Positions 54,407 through 62,886 of a stretch of DNA of 64,000 nt are shown here, one piece after another; position 1 is the stretch's first letter, and every line of letters begins with the position of its first letter. The translations under genes and the position numbers were made by a program. The DNA is from Methylorubrum salsuginis (GTDB lineage Bacteria > Pseudomonadota > Alphaproteobacteria > Rhizobiales > Beijerinckiaceae). The notes beneath the pieces were generated by a model. The model was not told the origin of the DNA and made no database searches. It saw only the letters and a program-made list of their open reading frames with translations. The stretch lies in NCBI RefSeq assembly GCF_900114375.1, contig NZ_FOSV01000003.1:239724-303723 (forward strand), given 5' to 3'.

Positions 54407-54769
54407 GGGGGCTCCGGGCGGGGAACGATTGATGCCGGAGCTAGCACCACCACGGCCTTCCGCAAAGGCCGAGCAGTCTCCGGAAGACCATCGCGTGCAG
54501 GAGGAACGGCCGTACGGCCCGGCGCGAAGAGCGCCGCGCGCAGCGGCCTCGGCTCCGCCGAGGCGTCGAGCGGAGCGAAAGCCAAGGCTGCGGACGCAGC
54601 CGCCGGCGCTTGAGGCCAAACCAAGGAGAAGGAACGGCCTCACCTTGGAACGGTTATGGAAACGACCCGGCGCGGGCTCGTCCCCGCCCTCCCATGACGC
54701 GAACCCCCGTCACGACTTCGAGCCCCCTCGAAGAGCGTCGCGGGGCGCCGCCTCGCCACGGACACCACC
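54407..54769. other. Divergent M20 peptidase/aldehyde oxidase intergenic region
   Basis: No gene supported. It contains copy 2 of repeat family A (54524-54583). The remaining sequence on both sides should hold the two divergent promoters. A GGAAC-N16-GGTT string at 54629-54653 is only a chance-level EcfG match. Confidence 0.4.
54524..54583. repeat. Intergenic repeat family A, copy 2
   Basis: About 60 bases nearly matching 17478-17538 in the same orientation, including the CCTCGGC/GCCGAGG hairpin (54547-54563) and the GAGCGGAGCGAAAGCC tail. Confidence 0.7.
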
Positions 54770-55294
54770 ATGCTCATCGACAGCGGTTCGCCCGGCGCGG
54801 CCGGGACCATCGGCATCAGCCTGACGATCAACGGCGAGCGCCGCGAGATCCAGGTGGCGCCCTGGACGACGCTCCTCGACCTCCTGCGCGAGCGCCTCGA
54901 CCTCACCGGCACCAAGAAGGGTTGCGACCACGGCCAGTGCGGCGCCTGCACGGTGCTGGTCAACGGCACGCGCATCAATTCCTGCCTTTCGCTCGCGGTG
55001 ATGCAGGACGGAGCCGAGATCACCACCGTCGAGGGGCTGGCGAGCCTCGCCGCGCGGGAGGGCAAGAACAGCCTCCATCCGATTCAGGAGGCCTTCGTCG
55101 AGCACGACGCCTTCCAGTGCGGCTACTGCACACCGGGCCAGCTCTGCTCCTCGGTCGGCCTGATGAACGAGGGCCACGCCCATTCGCGCGAGGAAATCCG
55201 CGAGGCGATGAGCGGCAACATCTGCCGCTGCGGCGCCTACACCAACATCGTCGATGCTATCGAGGACGTGATGCAGCAGGGAGGCGCCCGATGA
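54770..55294 (+). CDS. paoA: Aldehyde oxidoreductase [2Fe-2S] subunit (PaoA type)
   Basis: A 174-residue small subunit of the xanthine dehydrogenase family with two [2Fe-2S] clusters: the plant-ferredoxin-type GCDHGQCGACTVLVNG and a C-terminal helical domain with QCGYCTPGQL and NICRCGAYTNI. It passes electrons from the FAD subunit. E. coli PaoA carries a twin-arginine signal; none is seen at the chosen start, and the in-frame sequence upstream has an RR without a hydrophobic core, so cytoplasmic location is likely. Four-base overlap (ATGA) with the next gene. Confidence 0.92.
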   Translation: MLIDSGSPGAAGTIGISLTINGERREIQVAPWTTLLDLLRERLDLTGTKKGCDHGQCGACTVLVNGTRINSCLSLAVMQDGAEITTVEGLASLAAREGKNSLHPIQEAFVEHDAFQCGYCTPGQLCSSVGLMNEGHAHSREEIREAMSGNICRCGAYTNIVDAIEDVMQQGGAR

Positions 55295-56304
55295 ACCGCT
55301 TCGATTACGTCCGCCCCAACACCGTGGCGGAGGCAGTGCAGGCGCTCGGCGCCGATCCGCAGGCGCGCTTCATCGCGGGCGGCACCAATCTGATCGACCT
55401 GATGAAGTACGATGTCGAGCGGCCGGGCCGGCTCATCGACATCACCCGCCTGCCGCTGCGCGACATCACGGAGCAGGACGGGGGCTACCGCATCGGCGCG
55501 CTCGTGACCAACGCGACCGTGGCCTACGACGCACGGATCAAGGAGCGCTACCCGCTCCTGTCGAGCGCGATCCTGGCCGGCGCCTCGGCGCAGCTGCGCA
55601 ACGCCGCCTCGACCGGCGGAAACCTGCTGCAGCGCACCCGCTGCTACTACTTCTACGACACGGCTACGCCCTGCAACAAGCGCGAGCCGGGCACGGGCTG
55701 CGGCGCCATCGGCGGCGTCAACCGCATCCACGCGATTCTGGGCGCCAGCGAGCACTGCATCGCCACCCACCCCTCCGACATGGCCGTGGCGCTGGCCGCC
55801 CTGGAAGCCGTGGTGCAGGTGAGCGGGCCGAACGGCGACCGCTCGATTCCGCTCAGTGAGTTCCACCGCCTGCCCGGCGACGATCCGGCCAAGGACACCA
55901 ACCTCGCACCGGGCGAGATCATCGTCGCGGTCGATCTGCCGGCCAAACAATTCAAGACCAACTACACCTACCTGAAACTGCGCGACCGGCTGTCCTACGC
56001 CTTCGCGCTGGTCTCGGTCGCCGCCGCCCTCGAGCTCGATGGCGAGACCATCCGCACCGCGCGCCTTGCCCTCGGCGGCGTCGCCCACAAGCCCTGGCGC
56101 AACCCGGAGGCCGAAGCGCTGCTTCAGGGCAAGCCGGCCACCCGCGAGACCTTCCAGGCGGCCGCCGACCTGATCCTTCGGGAGGCCAAGCCGCAATCGA
56201 CCAACGGCTTCAAGATCGAGCTGGCGCGCCGCGCCATCGTCCGCGGCCTGGAGCAGGCCGCCGCCGGTACGCCCCAGTCCCAGTCCGACAAGCGCATCCA
56301 GTAA
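55291..56304 (+). CDS. paoB: Aldehyde oxidoreductase FAD subunit (PaoB type)
   Basis: A 337-residue FAD-binding medium subunit: FDYVRPNTVAEAVQALG at the start, FIAGGTNLIDLMKYD (FAD), SAQLRNAASTGGNLLQRTRC. It also has the four-Cys insert RTRCYYFYDTATPCNKREPG, GCGAIGG and EHCIATHPSDM that in E. coli PaoB binds an extra [4Fe-4S] cluster, which argues for the PaoABC rather than the classical xanthine dehydrogenase group. It sits between the iron-sulfur and molybdenum subunits, which all overlap or nearly touch. Confidence 0.93.
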   Translation: MNRFDYVRPNTVAEAVQALGADPQARFIAGGTNLIDLMKYDVERPGRLIDITRLPLRDITEQDGGYRIGALVTNATVAYDARIKERYPLLSSAILAGASAQLRNAASTGGNLLQRTRCYYFYDTATPCNKREPGTGCGAIGGVNRIHAILGASEHCIATHPSDMAVALAALEAVVQVSGPNGDRSIPLSEFHRLPGDDPAKDTNLAPGEIIVAVDLPAKQFKTNYTYLKLRDRLSYAFALVSVAAALELDGETIRTARLALGGVAHKPWRNPEAEALLQGKPATRETFQAAADLILREAKPQSTNGFKIELARRAIVRGLEQAAAGTPQSQSDKRIQ

Positions 56305-56314
56305 GGAGTCGCCT

Positions 56315-58576
56315 ATGACCGTCCAGTTCAGCCCGGCGGCCGGCCGCGACCGCTTCGTCGGCCAAGCCATCAGCCGCGTCGATGGCCCGGCGAAAGTCAC
56401 CGGCCTCGCCAAATATGCCGGCGAGTTCGCCGCGCCCGACCTCGCCTACGGCGTCGTCGTGTCGAGCGCCATCGCCAAGGGCCGCATCGCGCGGATCGAC
56501 TCCGGCGCGGCCGAGGCCGTGCCCGGCGTGGTGAAGGTGATCACCCACGAAAACCGCCCGGCGACCTCGCAGAAGCCGGAGGATTATCAGGACGCGGTGG
56601 CGCCCCCCGGCGCGCCGTTCCAGGCGCTGGCGAGCGACCGCATCGTGTTCTCGGGCCAGCCGGTGGCGCTCGTCGTCGCCGAGGATTTCGAGACCGCGCG
56701 CTACGCCGCCTCGCTGGTGAGGGTCGAGTACGAGACCGCCGCCCCGCTCACCGATGTCGCGGCGCAGGCTGGTGAATCCTACGATCCACCGATGAAGCGG
56801 GCCGGCATCAAGCCACCGCCGGAGCCGTGGGGCGACGCCGCGGGGGCGTTCGACGGCGCGGACATTCGCGTCAACGGCCAGTACCGGATGGCCGACGAGC
56901 ATCACAACCCGATGGAGCCGCACGCCTCGACCGTGGTCGTGGAGAAGGACGGCAGCTACACGGTCTACGACAAGATCCAGGGCGTCTCGAACACCCACGA
57001 CTACATCGCCGGCGCCTTCGGCTTGAAGCCGGAGCAGGTGCGGGTCCTGAACCCCTATCTCGGCGGCGGCTTCGGCTCGGGGCTTCGCCCGCAATACCAG
57101 CTGTTCCTGGCGATGCTGGCGGCAAAAGACCTCGGCCGCTCGGTGCGGGTGACGCTGACCCGCGACCAGATGTGGTCCTTCACCTACCGCTCCGAGGCGA
57201 TCCAGACGATCTCGCTCGGCGCCGACCGCTCGGGCAAGCTGACCGCGCTCAAGCACGATGCGGTGCAGGGCACCTCGACCTACGAGGATTACCAGGAGGT
57301 CGTCGTCAACTGGTCGGGCGTCCTCTACGATTGCGACAACGTCGCACTCACCTACAGCCTGACCAAGCTCGACACGCCGACGCCGGGCGACATGCGGGCC
57401 CCGGGTGCCGTCACCGGCGTCTACGCCATCGAGACGGCGATGGACGAACTCGCCTACGCCTCGGGCCAGGATCCGGTGCAGTTGCGCCTGAAGAACTATT
57501 CCGAGGGCGACCAGACCGAGGACAAGCCGTTCGGCTCGAAGGAGCTGCGCGAGGCGTTCCGCCAGGGATCGGAAGCCTTCGGTTGGGCGAGCCGCAAGCC
57601 CGAGCCCCGCTCCATGCGCGAGGGACGTGAACTGGTCGGCTGGGGCATGGCGACCGGCATCTGGGAATCGATGATGATGCAGTCGAGCGCCCGCGCGGTG
57701 CTCGGTGCGGACGGGCGGCTGGAGGTCGGCAACCAGACCGGCGATATCGGCACCGGCACCTACACGATCCTGACCCAGATCGCCGCCGACACGCTGGGTC
57801 TCCCGCTCGACCACGTCACGACCAAGCTCGGCGACACCACCCTGGCGCAGGCTCCCGTGGCCGGCGGCTCGTGGACCGCGGCCTCGTCGGGGACCGCCGT
57901 GATGAAGGCCTGTCGCGATCTCGCCGAGCAGGTTTTTCGGCTCGCCCGCGGCATGGACAACTCGCCGCTCGCCAACGTCGATTTCGAGCGCGTGGTCTTC
58001 ACCAACGGCCGGATCGAAGTCTCGGGCGATCCCTCGAAGGGCGTCGCGCTCACCGACGTGATGAGGGCCACCGGCACGGACAAGCTGGAAGCGACCGGCG
58101 AAGCCGCGCCCGACAAGGACTTCGAAGAAAAGTACAACGCCTACACCCACTCCGCGATCTTCGCCGAGGTGAAGATCGACGAGGAGTTGGGCGTCGTGCG
58201 CTGCACCCGCGTCGTCTCGGCGATCGCGGCCGGCAAGGTGCTGAACCCGAAGACCGCCCGCAGCCAGATCCTCGGCGGCGTCGTCATGGGGATCGGCTCG
58301 GCGCTGCACGAGGAATCGATGCTCGACCACCGCATTGGCCGGTTCATGAACCACAATCTCGGCGAGTATCACGTGCCGGTCCATGCCGACATTCCCGACA
58401 TCGACGTGATCTTCGTCGATGAGGAGGACAAGGCGAACCCCCTCGGCGTGAAGGGCCTGGGCGAGATCGGCATCGTCGGCGTCGCCGCCGCCATCGCCAA
58501 CGCGGTGTTCCACGCCACGGGCAAGCGCATCCGCCACCTGCCGATCACCATCGACAAGATCCTCGGCGCGGATTGA
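56315..58576 (+). CDS. paoC: Aldehyde oxidoreductase molybdenum cofactor subunit (PaoC type)
   Basis: A 753-residue large subunit with two Moco-binding domains: GLAKYAGEF and FSGQPVALVVAEDFETARYA in the N-part, NPYLGGGFGSGLRPQYQLFL, RAPGAVTGVYAIETAMDEL (substrate pocket), and the C-terminal KGLGEIGIVGVAAAIANAVF, whose Glu is the catalytic base. It oxidises aldehydes to acids, feeding electrons through PaoB/PaoA. Assembly needs MoCo maturation genes not present in this window. A weak hairpin follows the stop codon. Confidence 0.94.
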   Translation: MTVQFSPAAGRDRFVGQAISRVDGPAKVTGLAKYAGEFAAPDLAYGVVVSSAIAKGRIARIDSGAAEAVPGVVKVITHENRPATSQKPEDYQDAVAPPGAPFQALASDRIVFSGQPVALVVAEDFETARYAASLVRVEYETAAPLTDVAAQAGESYDPPMKRAGIKPPPEPWGDAAGAFDGADIRVNGQYRMADEHHNPMEPHASTVVVEKDGSYTVYDKIQGVSNTHDYIAGAFGLKPEQVRVLNPYLGGGFGSGLRPQYQLFLAMLAAKDLGRSVRVTLTRDQMWSFTYRSEAIQTISLGADRSGKLTALKHDAVQGTSTYEDYQEVVVNWSGVLYDCDNVALTYSLTKLDTPTPGDMRAPGAVTGVYAIETAMDELAYASGQDPVQLRLKNYSEGDQTEDKPFGSKELREAFRQGSEAFGWASRKPEPRSMREGRELVGWGMATGIWESMMMQSSARAVLGADGRLEVGNQTGDIGTGTYTILTQIAADTLGLPLDHVTTKLGDTTLAQAPVAGGSWTAASSGTAVMKACRDLAEQVFRLARGMDNSPLANVDFERVVFTNGRIEVSGDPSKGVALTDVMRATGTDKLEATGEAAPDKDFEEKYNAYTHSAIFAEVKIDEELGVVRCTRVVSAIAAGKVLNPKTARSQILGGVVMGIGSALHEESMLDHRIGRFMNHNLGEYHVPVHADIPDIDVIFVDEEDKANPLGVKGLGEIGIVGVAAAIANAVFHATGKRIRHLPITIDKILGAD

Positions 58577-58601
58577 TTCCTTCGGGATGAGGAAAGGGAT
58601 G

Positions 58602-58631
58602 CGGCCCGGTGCGCCCCTGCGCTCCGGGCCG
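58602..58631 (+). terminator. Weak terminator after paoABC
   Basis: Eight-base stem CGGCCCGG/CCGGGCCG with a 14-base loop, 26 bases after the paoC stop; no T-tract. Confidence 0.45.
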
Positions 58632-58708
58632 TGTCGTGTTCCGGCACCGCCCTTGCACGTCGGGGGACCGGGTGTACGAAGCGGATCGTCCATCGGAGCA
58701 GCGCGGTC

Positions 58709-59077
58709 TTGAACACCCTTCTGGTCTTCCTCGGCGCCGGGCTCGGCGGCGTCCTGCGCCATGGCGTCAACTTCGCCGCCGTCCGGCTCGGATCGTCGTT
58801 CCCGTGGGGGACGCTCGGCATCAACGTGCTCGGCTCGGTGCTGATGGGGGTGGTCACCGGCTGGTTCGCCCTGCGCGGCGGGCCGCCCCAGGCGCGCCTG
58901 TTCCTCGCCACCGGCATGCTCGGCGGCTTCACCACCTTCTCGACCTTCTCGCTGGAGGCCTTCACCCTGATCGAGCGGGGCGATTGGGGCGCGGCGCTCG
59001 CCTATGTCCTGATCTCGCTCCTGGCCGGGGTCGGCGGGCTCGCCCTCGCGCTCGCGGCCATGCGGCATCTGCTGTGA
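58709..59077 (+). CDS. crcB: Fluoride ion exporter CrcB
   Basis: A 122-residue four-helix protein: LNTLLVFLGAGLGGVLRHGV, the inner channel GTLGINVLGSVLMGVV, FLATGMLGGFTTFSTFSLEA and a final helix. The conserved Asn/Phe/Thr-rich GFTTFSTFS segment and length fit the fluoride channel (Fluc) family, which works as an antiparallel dimer in the inner membrane. Start is TTG with GGAG 11 bases upstream; the frame extends upstream without site. I looked for a fluoride riboswitch upstream and did not find one. Eleven bases separate it from the next gene. Confidence 0.92.
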   Translation: MNTLLVFLGAGLGGVLRHGVNFAAVRLGSSFPWGTLGINVLGSVLMGVVTGWFALRGGPPQARLFLATGMLGGFTTFSTFSLEAFTLIERGDWGAALAYVLISLLAGVGGLALALAAMRHLL

Positions 59078-59088
59078 GGAGAGCGGCG

Positions 59089-59739
59089 ATGACCGGACTG
59101 ATCGGGCTGGCCCTGACGGGCGCGGGGCAAGCGGATCCGCTCTTCGTCGACGCCGCCGGGATCGTACCGGGCCTTGCCGTCGAGATGCGTTACGCCGGCT
59201 CCGACAACTTCGTCGGGCGGCCGATTGCCGGCTACGAGGCGCCGCGCTGCCTGCTGACGCCGCAGGCCGCGCAGGCGCTCGCCCGGGTCCAGGCCGACCT
59301 CGCGCCGGAAGGCCTCGGCCTCAAGGTGTTCGACTGCTACCGACCGGTCCGGGCGGTCGCCGACTTCGCCGCCTGGGCCCGCGATCCGGCGGATGCCCGG
59401 ATGAAGCCGGCCTATTACCCGCGCACCGACAAGGCCGACCTGTTCCGCCTCGGCTACATCGCCGAGCGCTCGGCCCATTCCCGCGGCTCGACCGTGGACC
59501 TCACCCTGGTGCGGCTGGCCGACGGCTCAGAACTCGACATGGGCACGCCGTTCGATCTGTTCGACGAGGCCTCCGCCAGCGACTCGGGGCGGGTGGGGCC
59601 GGCGGCGCGGGCGAACCGTCGGCGCCTGCGCACGGCGATGATTCGGGCCGGCTTTGCGCCCTATCCTCAGGAATGGTGGCACTTCACCCTGAAGGACGAG
59701 CCGTTCCCGGCAACGGCCTTCGACCGGCCGGTGCGGTGA
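59089..59739 (+). CDS. D-alanyl-D-alanine dipeptidase, VanX/DdpX type
   Basis: A 216-residue M15D zinc peptidase: FVDAAGIVPGLAVEMRYAGS, NFVGRPIAGYEAPRCLLT, the zinc-binding SAHSRGSTVDLTL (SxHxxGxxxD), and the final EWWHFTLKD with the catalytic Glu and third His. It hydrolyses D-Ala-D-Ala. In non-resistant bacteria it serves peptidoglycan turnover. No vanH/vanA-type ligase is nearby, so glycopeptide resistance is not implied. A short N-terminal hydrophobic stretch (LIGLALTGAGQA) may be a secretion signal. GAGGAGAG precedes the start. Confidence 0.88.
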   Translation: MTGLIGLALTGAGQADPLFVDAAGIVPGLAVEMRYAGSDNFVGRPIAGYEAPRCLLTPQAAQALARVQADLAPEGLGLKVFDCYRPVRAVADFAAWARDPADARMKPAYYPRTDKADLFRLGYIAERSAHSRGSTVDLTLVRLADGSELDMGTPFDLFDEASASDSGRVGPAARANRRRLRTAMIRAGFAPYPQEWWHFTLKDEPFPATAFDRPVR

Positions 59740-59907
59740 CGTCGCGGCGCCGTCAGCGCCAACTCGCCGCGCCGCGCGGCCTTTTCGGGCCCGCTTGAAT
59801 TCTTCCAAATCGAGACTGGGTCGATCGCGCGGAAACACAAGTTAAAGTATTTCCAATGTTTTGCGCAGGACTTGCGGTAAACAGAAAACTCGCGTCATCA
59901 TCGGGTC

Positions 59908-60132
59908 ATGACGCATATCTTGACACTTCCGACCCCGTTCCGGCACCGATCTGCGCGGATCCCCGCGGATACGCTTCCGGCGCAATCCGAGCCGATCTTC
60001 GAGACCCTCCTCGACGGCCTGCGCAGCGTGTGGTGGGACGGTTCGTCCGTGGCGCTCAGCCGGGCCGGGCTCGAAGCCCTGGTCGGGCTGGAACCGGGCG
60101 ATGCCACCCCGCGCCGGAGGCTCTTCTCGTGA
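59908..60132 (+). CDS. Small protein of unknown function
   Basis: 74 residues with no recognised family: SEPIFETLLDGLRSVWWDGS and VALSRAGLEALVGLEPGDAT are the only ordered-looking parts. The region upstream (59790-59905) is unusually AT-rich for this window, a likely promoter. Its stop codon overlaps the start of the next gene (GTGA), evidence that both are real and coupled. Confidence 0.5.
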   Translation: MTHILTLPTPFRHRSARIPADTLPAQSEPIFETLLDGLRSVWWDGSSVALSRAGLEALVGLEPGDATPRRRLFS

Positions 60133-60458
60133 AGCCGCATCCGCAAGCCGCCCGGCCCGACACGGAGGAGCGCGCGGCGCAGGCCGCCCTGGAGCGGGCC
60201 CTCACGGTGGCGTTCTGGCAGGTGATCCAGTGCCGGCCGATGCCGGCCATGGCCGCCCTGGAGGCCGCGGCCCGCACCGTCGGCACCCTCTACCGGCAGG
60301 TCGCGGCGGCGCACGGCCCGCACGGCACCTGCGCCTGCGGCTGGGAGCCCGATCCGGAGGCCGACCTGATCGTGCTCGAAGCCATGCTGGCGGCGGGCCT
60401 GACGCCCCAGCCGACCGCCACCGACCTCGCCGCGATGGTGCCGGCCGGGCGGGCGTGA
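60129..60458 (+). CDS. Small protein coupled to the preceding orphan
   Basis: 109 residues starting at GTG. After an Arg/Ala/Glu-rich helix (TEERAAQAALERALTVAFWQ) there is PAMAALEAAARTVGTLYRQV, then a Cys pair in HGTCACGWEPDPEADLIVLE and a helical tail. The Cys/His grouping could bind a metal, but that is speculation. No known family. It begins inside the last codon of its neighbour. Confidence 0.5.
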   Translation: MKPHPQAARPDTEERAAQAALERALTVAFWQVIQCRPMPAMAALEAAARTVGTLYRQVAAAHGPHGTCACGWEPDPEADLIVLEAMLAAGLTPQPTATDLAAMVPAGRA

Positions 60459-60554
60459 GCGACGCCTTCGGGGTGCTTGACGATTTGGTTACCAAGGCGC
60501 CCGATGCTCGAAGGGACGCGGGGTCGATTCGCTCCCGCGCGCCGGGAGTGTCCG

Positions 60555-60707
60555 ATGGAACAGCTCTACCGCGGCGTCGAAACTTCGCTTCTCGCGCTCA
60601 CCTTCGCCCTCATGGTGGCCGCGGCGGCCATCCCGACCTTCCCGCGTCACGATATGACCGAGACGACGCTGCCGATGATCAGCGTCGGCCCCGACGAGGC
60701 GCCGTAG
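60555..60707 (+). CDS. 50-residue membrane miniprotein
   Basis: A tiny frame with one strongly hydrophobic segment (LLALTFALMVAAAAIPTFP) between a charged start (MEQLYRGVET) and an acidic tail ending GPDEAP. GGGAG precedes the ATG by nine bases. It is too short to identify; it could be an inner-membrane or exported peptide. Confidence 0.4.
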   Translation: MEQLYRGVETSLLALTFALMVAAAAIPTFPRHDMTETTLPMISVGPDEAP

Positions 60708-60723
60708 CGGCTCGAGGCCGTAT

Positions 60724-60746
60724 CCGGCCTGATCGCCTCAGGCCGG
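60724..60746. terminator. Bidirectional terminator between the miniprotein and FTR1 genes
   Basis: Nine-base perfect stem CCGGCCTGA/TCAGGCCGG with a five-base loop, between convergent genes. A second hairpin GCACTC/GAGTGC follows at 60772-60790. Confidence 0.6.
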
Positions 60747-60801
60747 CATCGCTCCGTCGTCGTTCAGGCGTGCACTCTCTCTCGGAGTGCGCTCGCGCGG
60801 C

Positions 60802-61614
60802 TCAGCGCGAGGCGACCGCGACCGGCCTGTCGGCTCCCTGGCGCCGCAGCGTCAGGAGGCCGGCGACGAGGGCGACCAGCACGAGCGCGCCCTGCGTGCC
60901 GATCACCTCCCAGGTGCCGTTGTTGAGGCCCCACTCGGACACGAAGGCGGGAACGCCGTCGGTGGTGAAGGGCAGGATCTGCTGCTCCTGAAGCTCTTGG
61001 AACGCCTCGCCGACCATGCGCAGGCCCATCAGGAACAGGAAGGCGGAAGTCACCAGGAACATCGGCCGCAGCGGCAGGCGGAAGGCGAGCCACTGCATCG
61101 CCACGAACATCCCCGCGAGCGCCAGTGCCGCGACTCCGAGGCCGCCGAGCAGGGCGCCGTCGAAGCCGTTGCCGCCCTTGGCCAGGGCATGCAGGAACAG
61201 GATCGTCTCGGCGCCCTCGCGGAACACCGCTAGGAAGGCGATGCCGGCAAGCGACAGCATCGTGCCGGCCCCGAGCGCCCGCTCGGCCAGACGGTTCAGG
61301 TCCGCCTGCCACGCCTTCGGATCCTGGCGCAGGAACATCCAGCCGCTCATGTAGAACATGAGCACGGCCGCCGCGAGCATGATCACGGCCTCGAACAGGT
61401 CGCTGTGGTTGCCGTCGTAGAAGACCTGGAACACCCAGGCCGCGGCGAGGCTCGCCACCACCGCGCCCAGCGCACCCATGTAGACCGGTGCGATCCGGTC
61501 CGCGGCGCCGGCCCGCCGGAGGAAAGCGGCCAGCGCGGCGATCACCAGCATCGCCTCCAGCCCCTCGCGGAACAGGATGGTGAAGGCCTGCACGAAGGTC
61601 GATCCGCCTTCCAT
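60802..61614 (-). CDS. FTR1-family iron permease
   Basis: A 270-residue, seven-helix inner-membrane permease. The two iron-binding REGxE motifs are both present: FTILFREGLEAMLVI and LAVFREGAETILFL. These permeases usually import iron, often with partner oxidases or EfeO/EfeB proteins, none of which is adjacent here. Start ATG before EGGSTFVQ; the longer frame overlaps a regulatory-looking inverted repeat. Confidence 0.9.
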   Translation of the reverse strand: MEGGSTFVQAFTILFREGLEAMLVIAALAAFLRRAGAADRIAPVYMGALGAVVASLAAAWVFQVFYDGNHSDLFEAVIMLAAAVLMFYMSGWMFLRQDPKAWQADLNRLAERALGAGTMLSLAGIAFLAVFREGAETILFLHALAKGGNGFDGALLGGLGVAALALAGMFVAMQWLAFRLPLRPMFLVTSAFLFLMGLRMVGEAFQELQEQQILPFTTDGVPAFVSEWGLNNGTWEVIGTQGALVLVALVAGLLTLRRQGADRPVAVASR

Positions 61615-62053
61615 GTCCGTCGAACTCCCGGCTCGATCCGGCGCCGCACGCGCACCGGAACGCTGCGGCCCCATCGAGGACCGAACTCAAGATCGAACAA
61701 TCCTCGATCGCGTCGAGAAGAGGATTGTTTGGAAACGTTCCGAACAAGTCGAGGGACGGTCGCCTCGGCGGCCCTCCGGCAGATGTTCGACGTTTCGTCG
61801 CCGTATAACTGTTCACGCCGGCCCCGCAAGCAGGCCCGCGCGCCCCGTCCTCGCGGCCAATTCCCGCGAGTGCGCCGTGCCGGAGATCGCCGCGGCGACA
61901 AATTTCCGCCTCTTTTGCCGATTCGCGGCGAAACCCCGCGGCCGGGTCGCGAATTGATACGGCAAAGGCGCGGACGACCTGCGGTGCGGGTCAGGCCCGC
62001 ACGCATCAGGCACAGGGAGCGCGCCCCTCGGGCGGCGCGCGGGCAGGATATCC
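61615..62053. other. FTR1 upstream/divergent intergenic region
   Basis: No gene supported. The left part holds the FTR1 inverted repeat; the right part has two hairpins (GTGCGGG/CCCGCAC at 61984-62002; GCGCGCC/GGCGCGC at 62019-62040) before the small secreted-protein gene. The sequence between (61745-61980) shows nothing recognisable. Confidence 0.4.
61696..61729. promoter_or_regulatory. Inverted repeat upstream of the FTR1 gene, candidate iron-regulator site
   Basis: Perfect ten-base arms AACAATCCTC and GAGGATTGTT separated by 14 bases, about 80 bases before the permease start. Its position suits an operator; it does not match a textbook Fur box, and alphaproteobacteria use Irr/RirA as well. 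Confidence 0.45.
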
Positions 62054-62305
62054 ATGGCACCCAAGCTCTTCGCCGCGGCCGGCTTCGGCCTCGTCCTGTT
62101 CGGCATGTCCGCAGCGCTCGCCGCTCCGGCTGCGGATCGCGGCACCCGCCAGATGGCGGAAGCGAGCCAGGTCCGTCCGGTTTCCGACATCCGCCCGGCG
62201 GAGGCCGAGTCCGAGGACGACGTCGCCAATTGCAGCAAGCTGCGCAAGCGGCTCTGGATCGAGGGCGAGGGCTGGATCGTGCGTCGGGTGACGATCTGCC
62301 GGTAG
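62054..62305 (+). CDS. Small secreted protein
   Basis: 83 residues with a signal peptide (LFAAAGFGLVLFGMSAALAA) and a short mature part. That part has an acidic stretch (RPAEAESEDDVANC) and a conserved-looking C-terminus, CSKLRKRLWIEGEGWIVRR ending TICR, with two Cys likely to form a disulfide. Unknown function. GCAGGAT precedes the ATG. Confidence 0.6.
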   Translation: MAPKLFAAAGFGLVLFGMSAALAAPAADRGTRQMAEASQVRPVSDIRPAEAESEDDVANCSKLRKRLWIEGEGWIVRRVTICR

Positions 62306-62424
62306 GGCGCCCTCTCAGCACTCTGCCTCGCTGGCGCCGGGCCCGTCTCCGGAACGAGCATGGGCGGCAGGATTTGACTCCTCGAATCGTCGCCGCGCCG
62401 AGCGCCCATCCGGAGACCCGCCTC

Positions 62425-62886
62425 TTGCCCAACCTCTCCCCTCGTCTCGCCCGCTCCCTCGCCGCCGGCACCCTCCTCGCCGTGGCCGCCAGCGCCGCGC
62501 AGGCCGAGTCCCTCTCCTATGTCGGCACGGGCTACGGCCAGCGGGTCTACGCCGCATCGGGCTACGGCTTTGCCGGCAACGCCATCGACGGGAGCTATGT
62601 CGGCGCGCCCTTCACCCGCGTTCCGAGCCCGGACCGCCTGGTGCCGCCGGCCTGGGGGTACGGCACCTACGGCGTGCCGACGGTGGCCGGCATCCGCGAT
62701 ACGCCTTCGGCCCGTCCGGCCCTCTACGTGATCGAGCGCCAAGGCCGCGCAGAGAACCGTCTGCTCCCCCGCCGCAGCGCCAAGGTCGTCTCTCGCGGCC
62801 GGGACGGGACCTGGACCGATGCCGGGATCGGCGCGGCCGAGCGCAGCGGCGCCCAGGTGGTCCCGATGCGCGTGCCGGGCCGATAG
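62425..62886 (+). CDS. Secreted protein of unknown function
   Basis: 153 residues starting at TTG with CGGAGA nine bases upstream. A signal peptide (LARSLAAGTLLAVAASAAQA) is followed by a Gly/Tyr-rich beta-like region (SLSYVGTGYGQRVYAASGYG, PPAWGYGTYGVPTVAGIRDT) and an Arg-rich end. The longer open frame upstream is not supported. I do not know the family; envelope location is likely. Confidence 0.6.
   Translation: MPNLSPRLARSLAAGTLLAVAASAAQAESLSYVGTGYGQRVYAASGYGFAGNAIDGSYVGAPFTRVPSPDRLVPPAWGYGTYGVPTVAGIRDTPSARPALYVIERQGRAENRLLPRRSAKVVSRGRDGTWTDAGIGAAERSGAQVVPMRVPGR

Noticed and set aside
54629..54653. EcfG-type promoter before paoA
   Set aside because: GGAAC-N16-GGTT has a wrong first -10 base and lies more than 110 bases from the gene.
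58577..58708. Fluoride riboswitch before crcB
   Set aside because: The conserved core of the crcB motif was not found; only a weak hairpin from the paoC end is present.
56210..59068. 952-residue minus-strand frame opposite paoC and crcB
   Set aside because: Antisense shadow with no recognised motif.
59089..59739. Vancomycin-resistance determinant
   Set aside because: The VanX-like dipeptidase stands alone without VanH or a D-Ala-D-Lac ligase, so a cell-wall turnover role is more likely.
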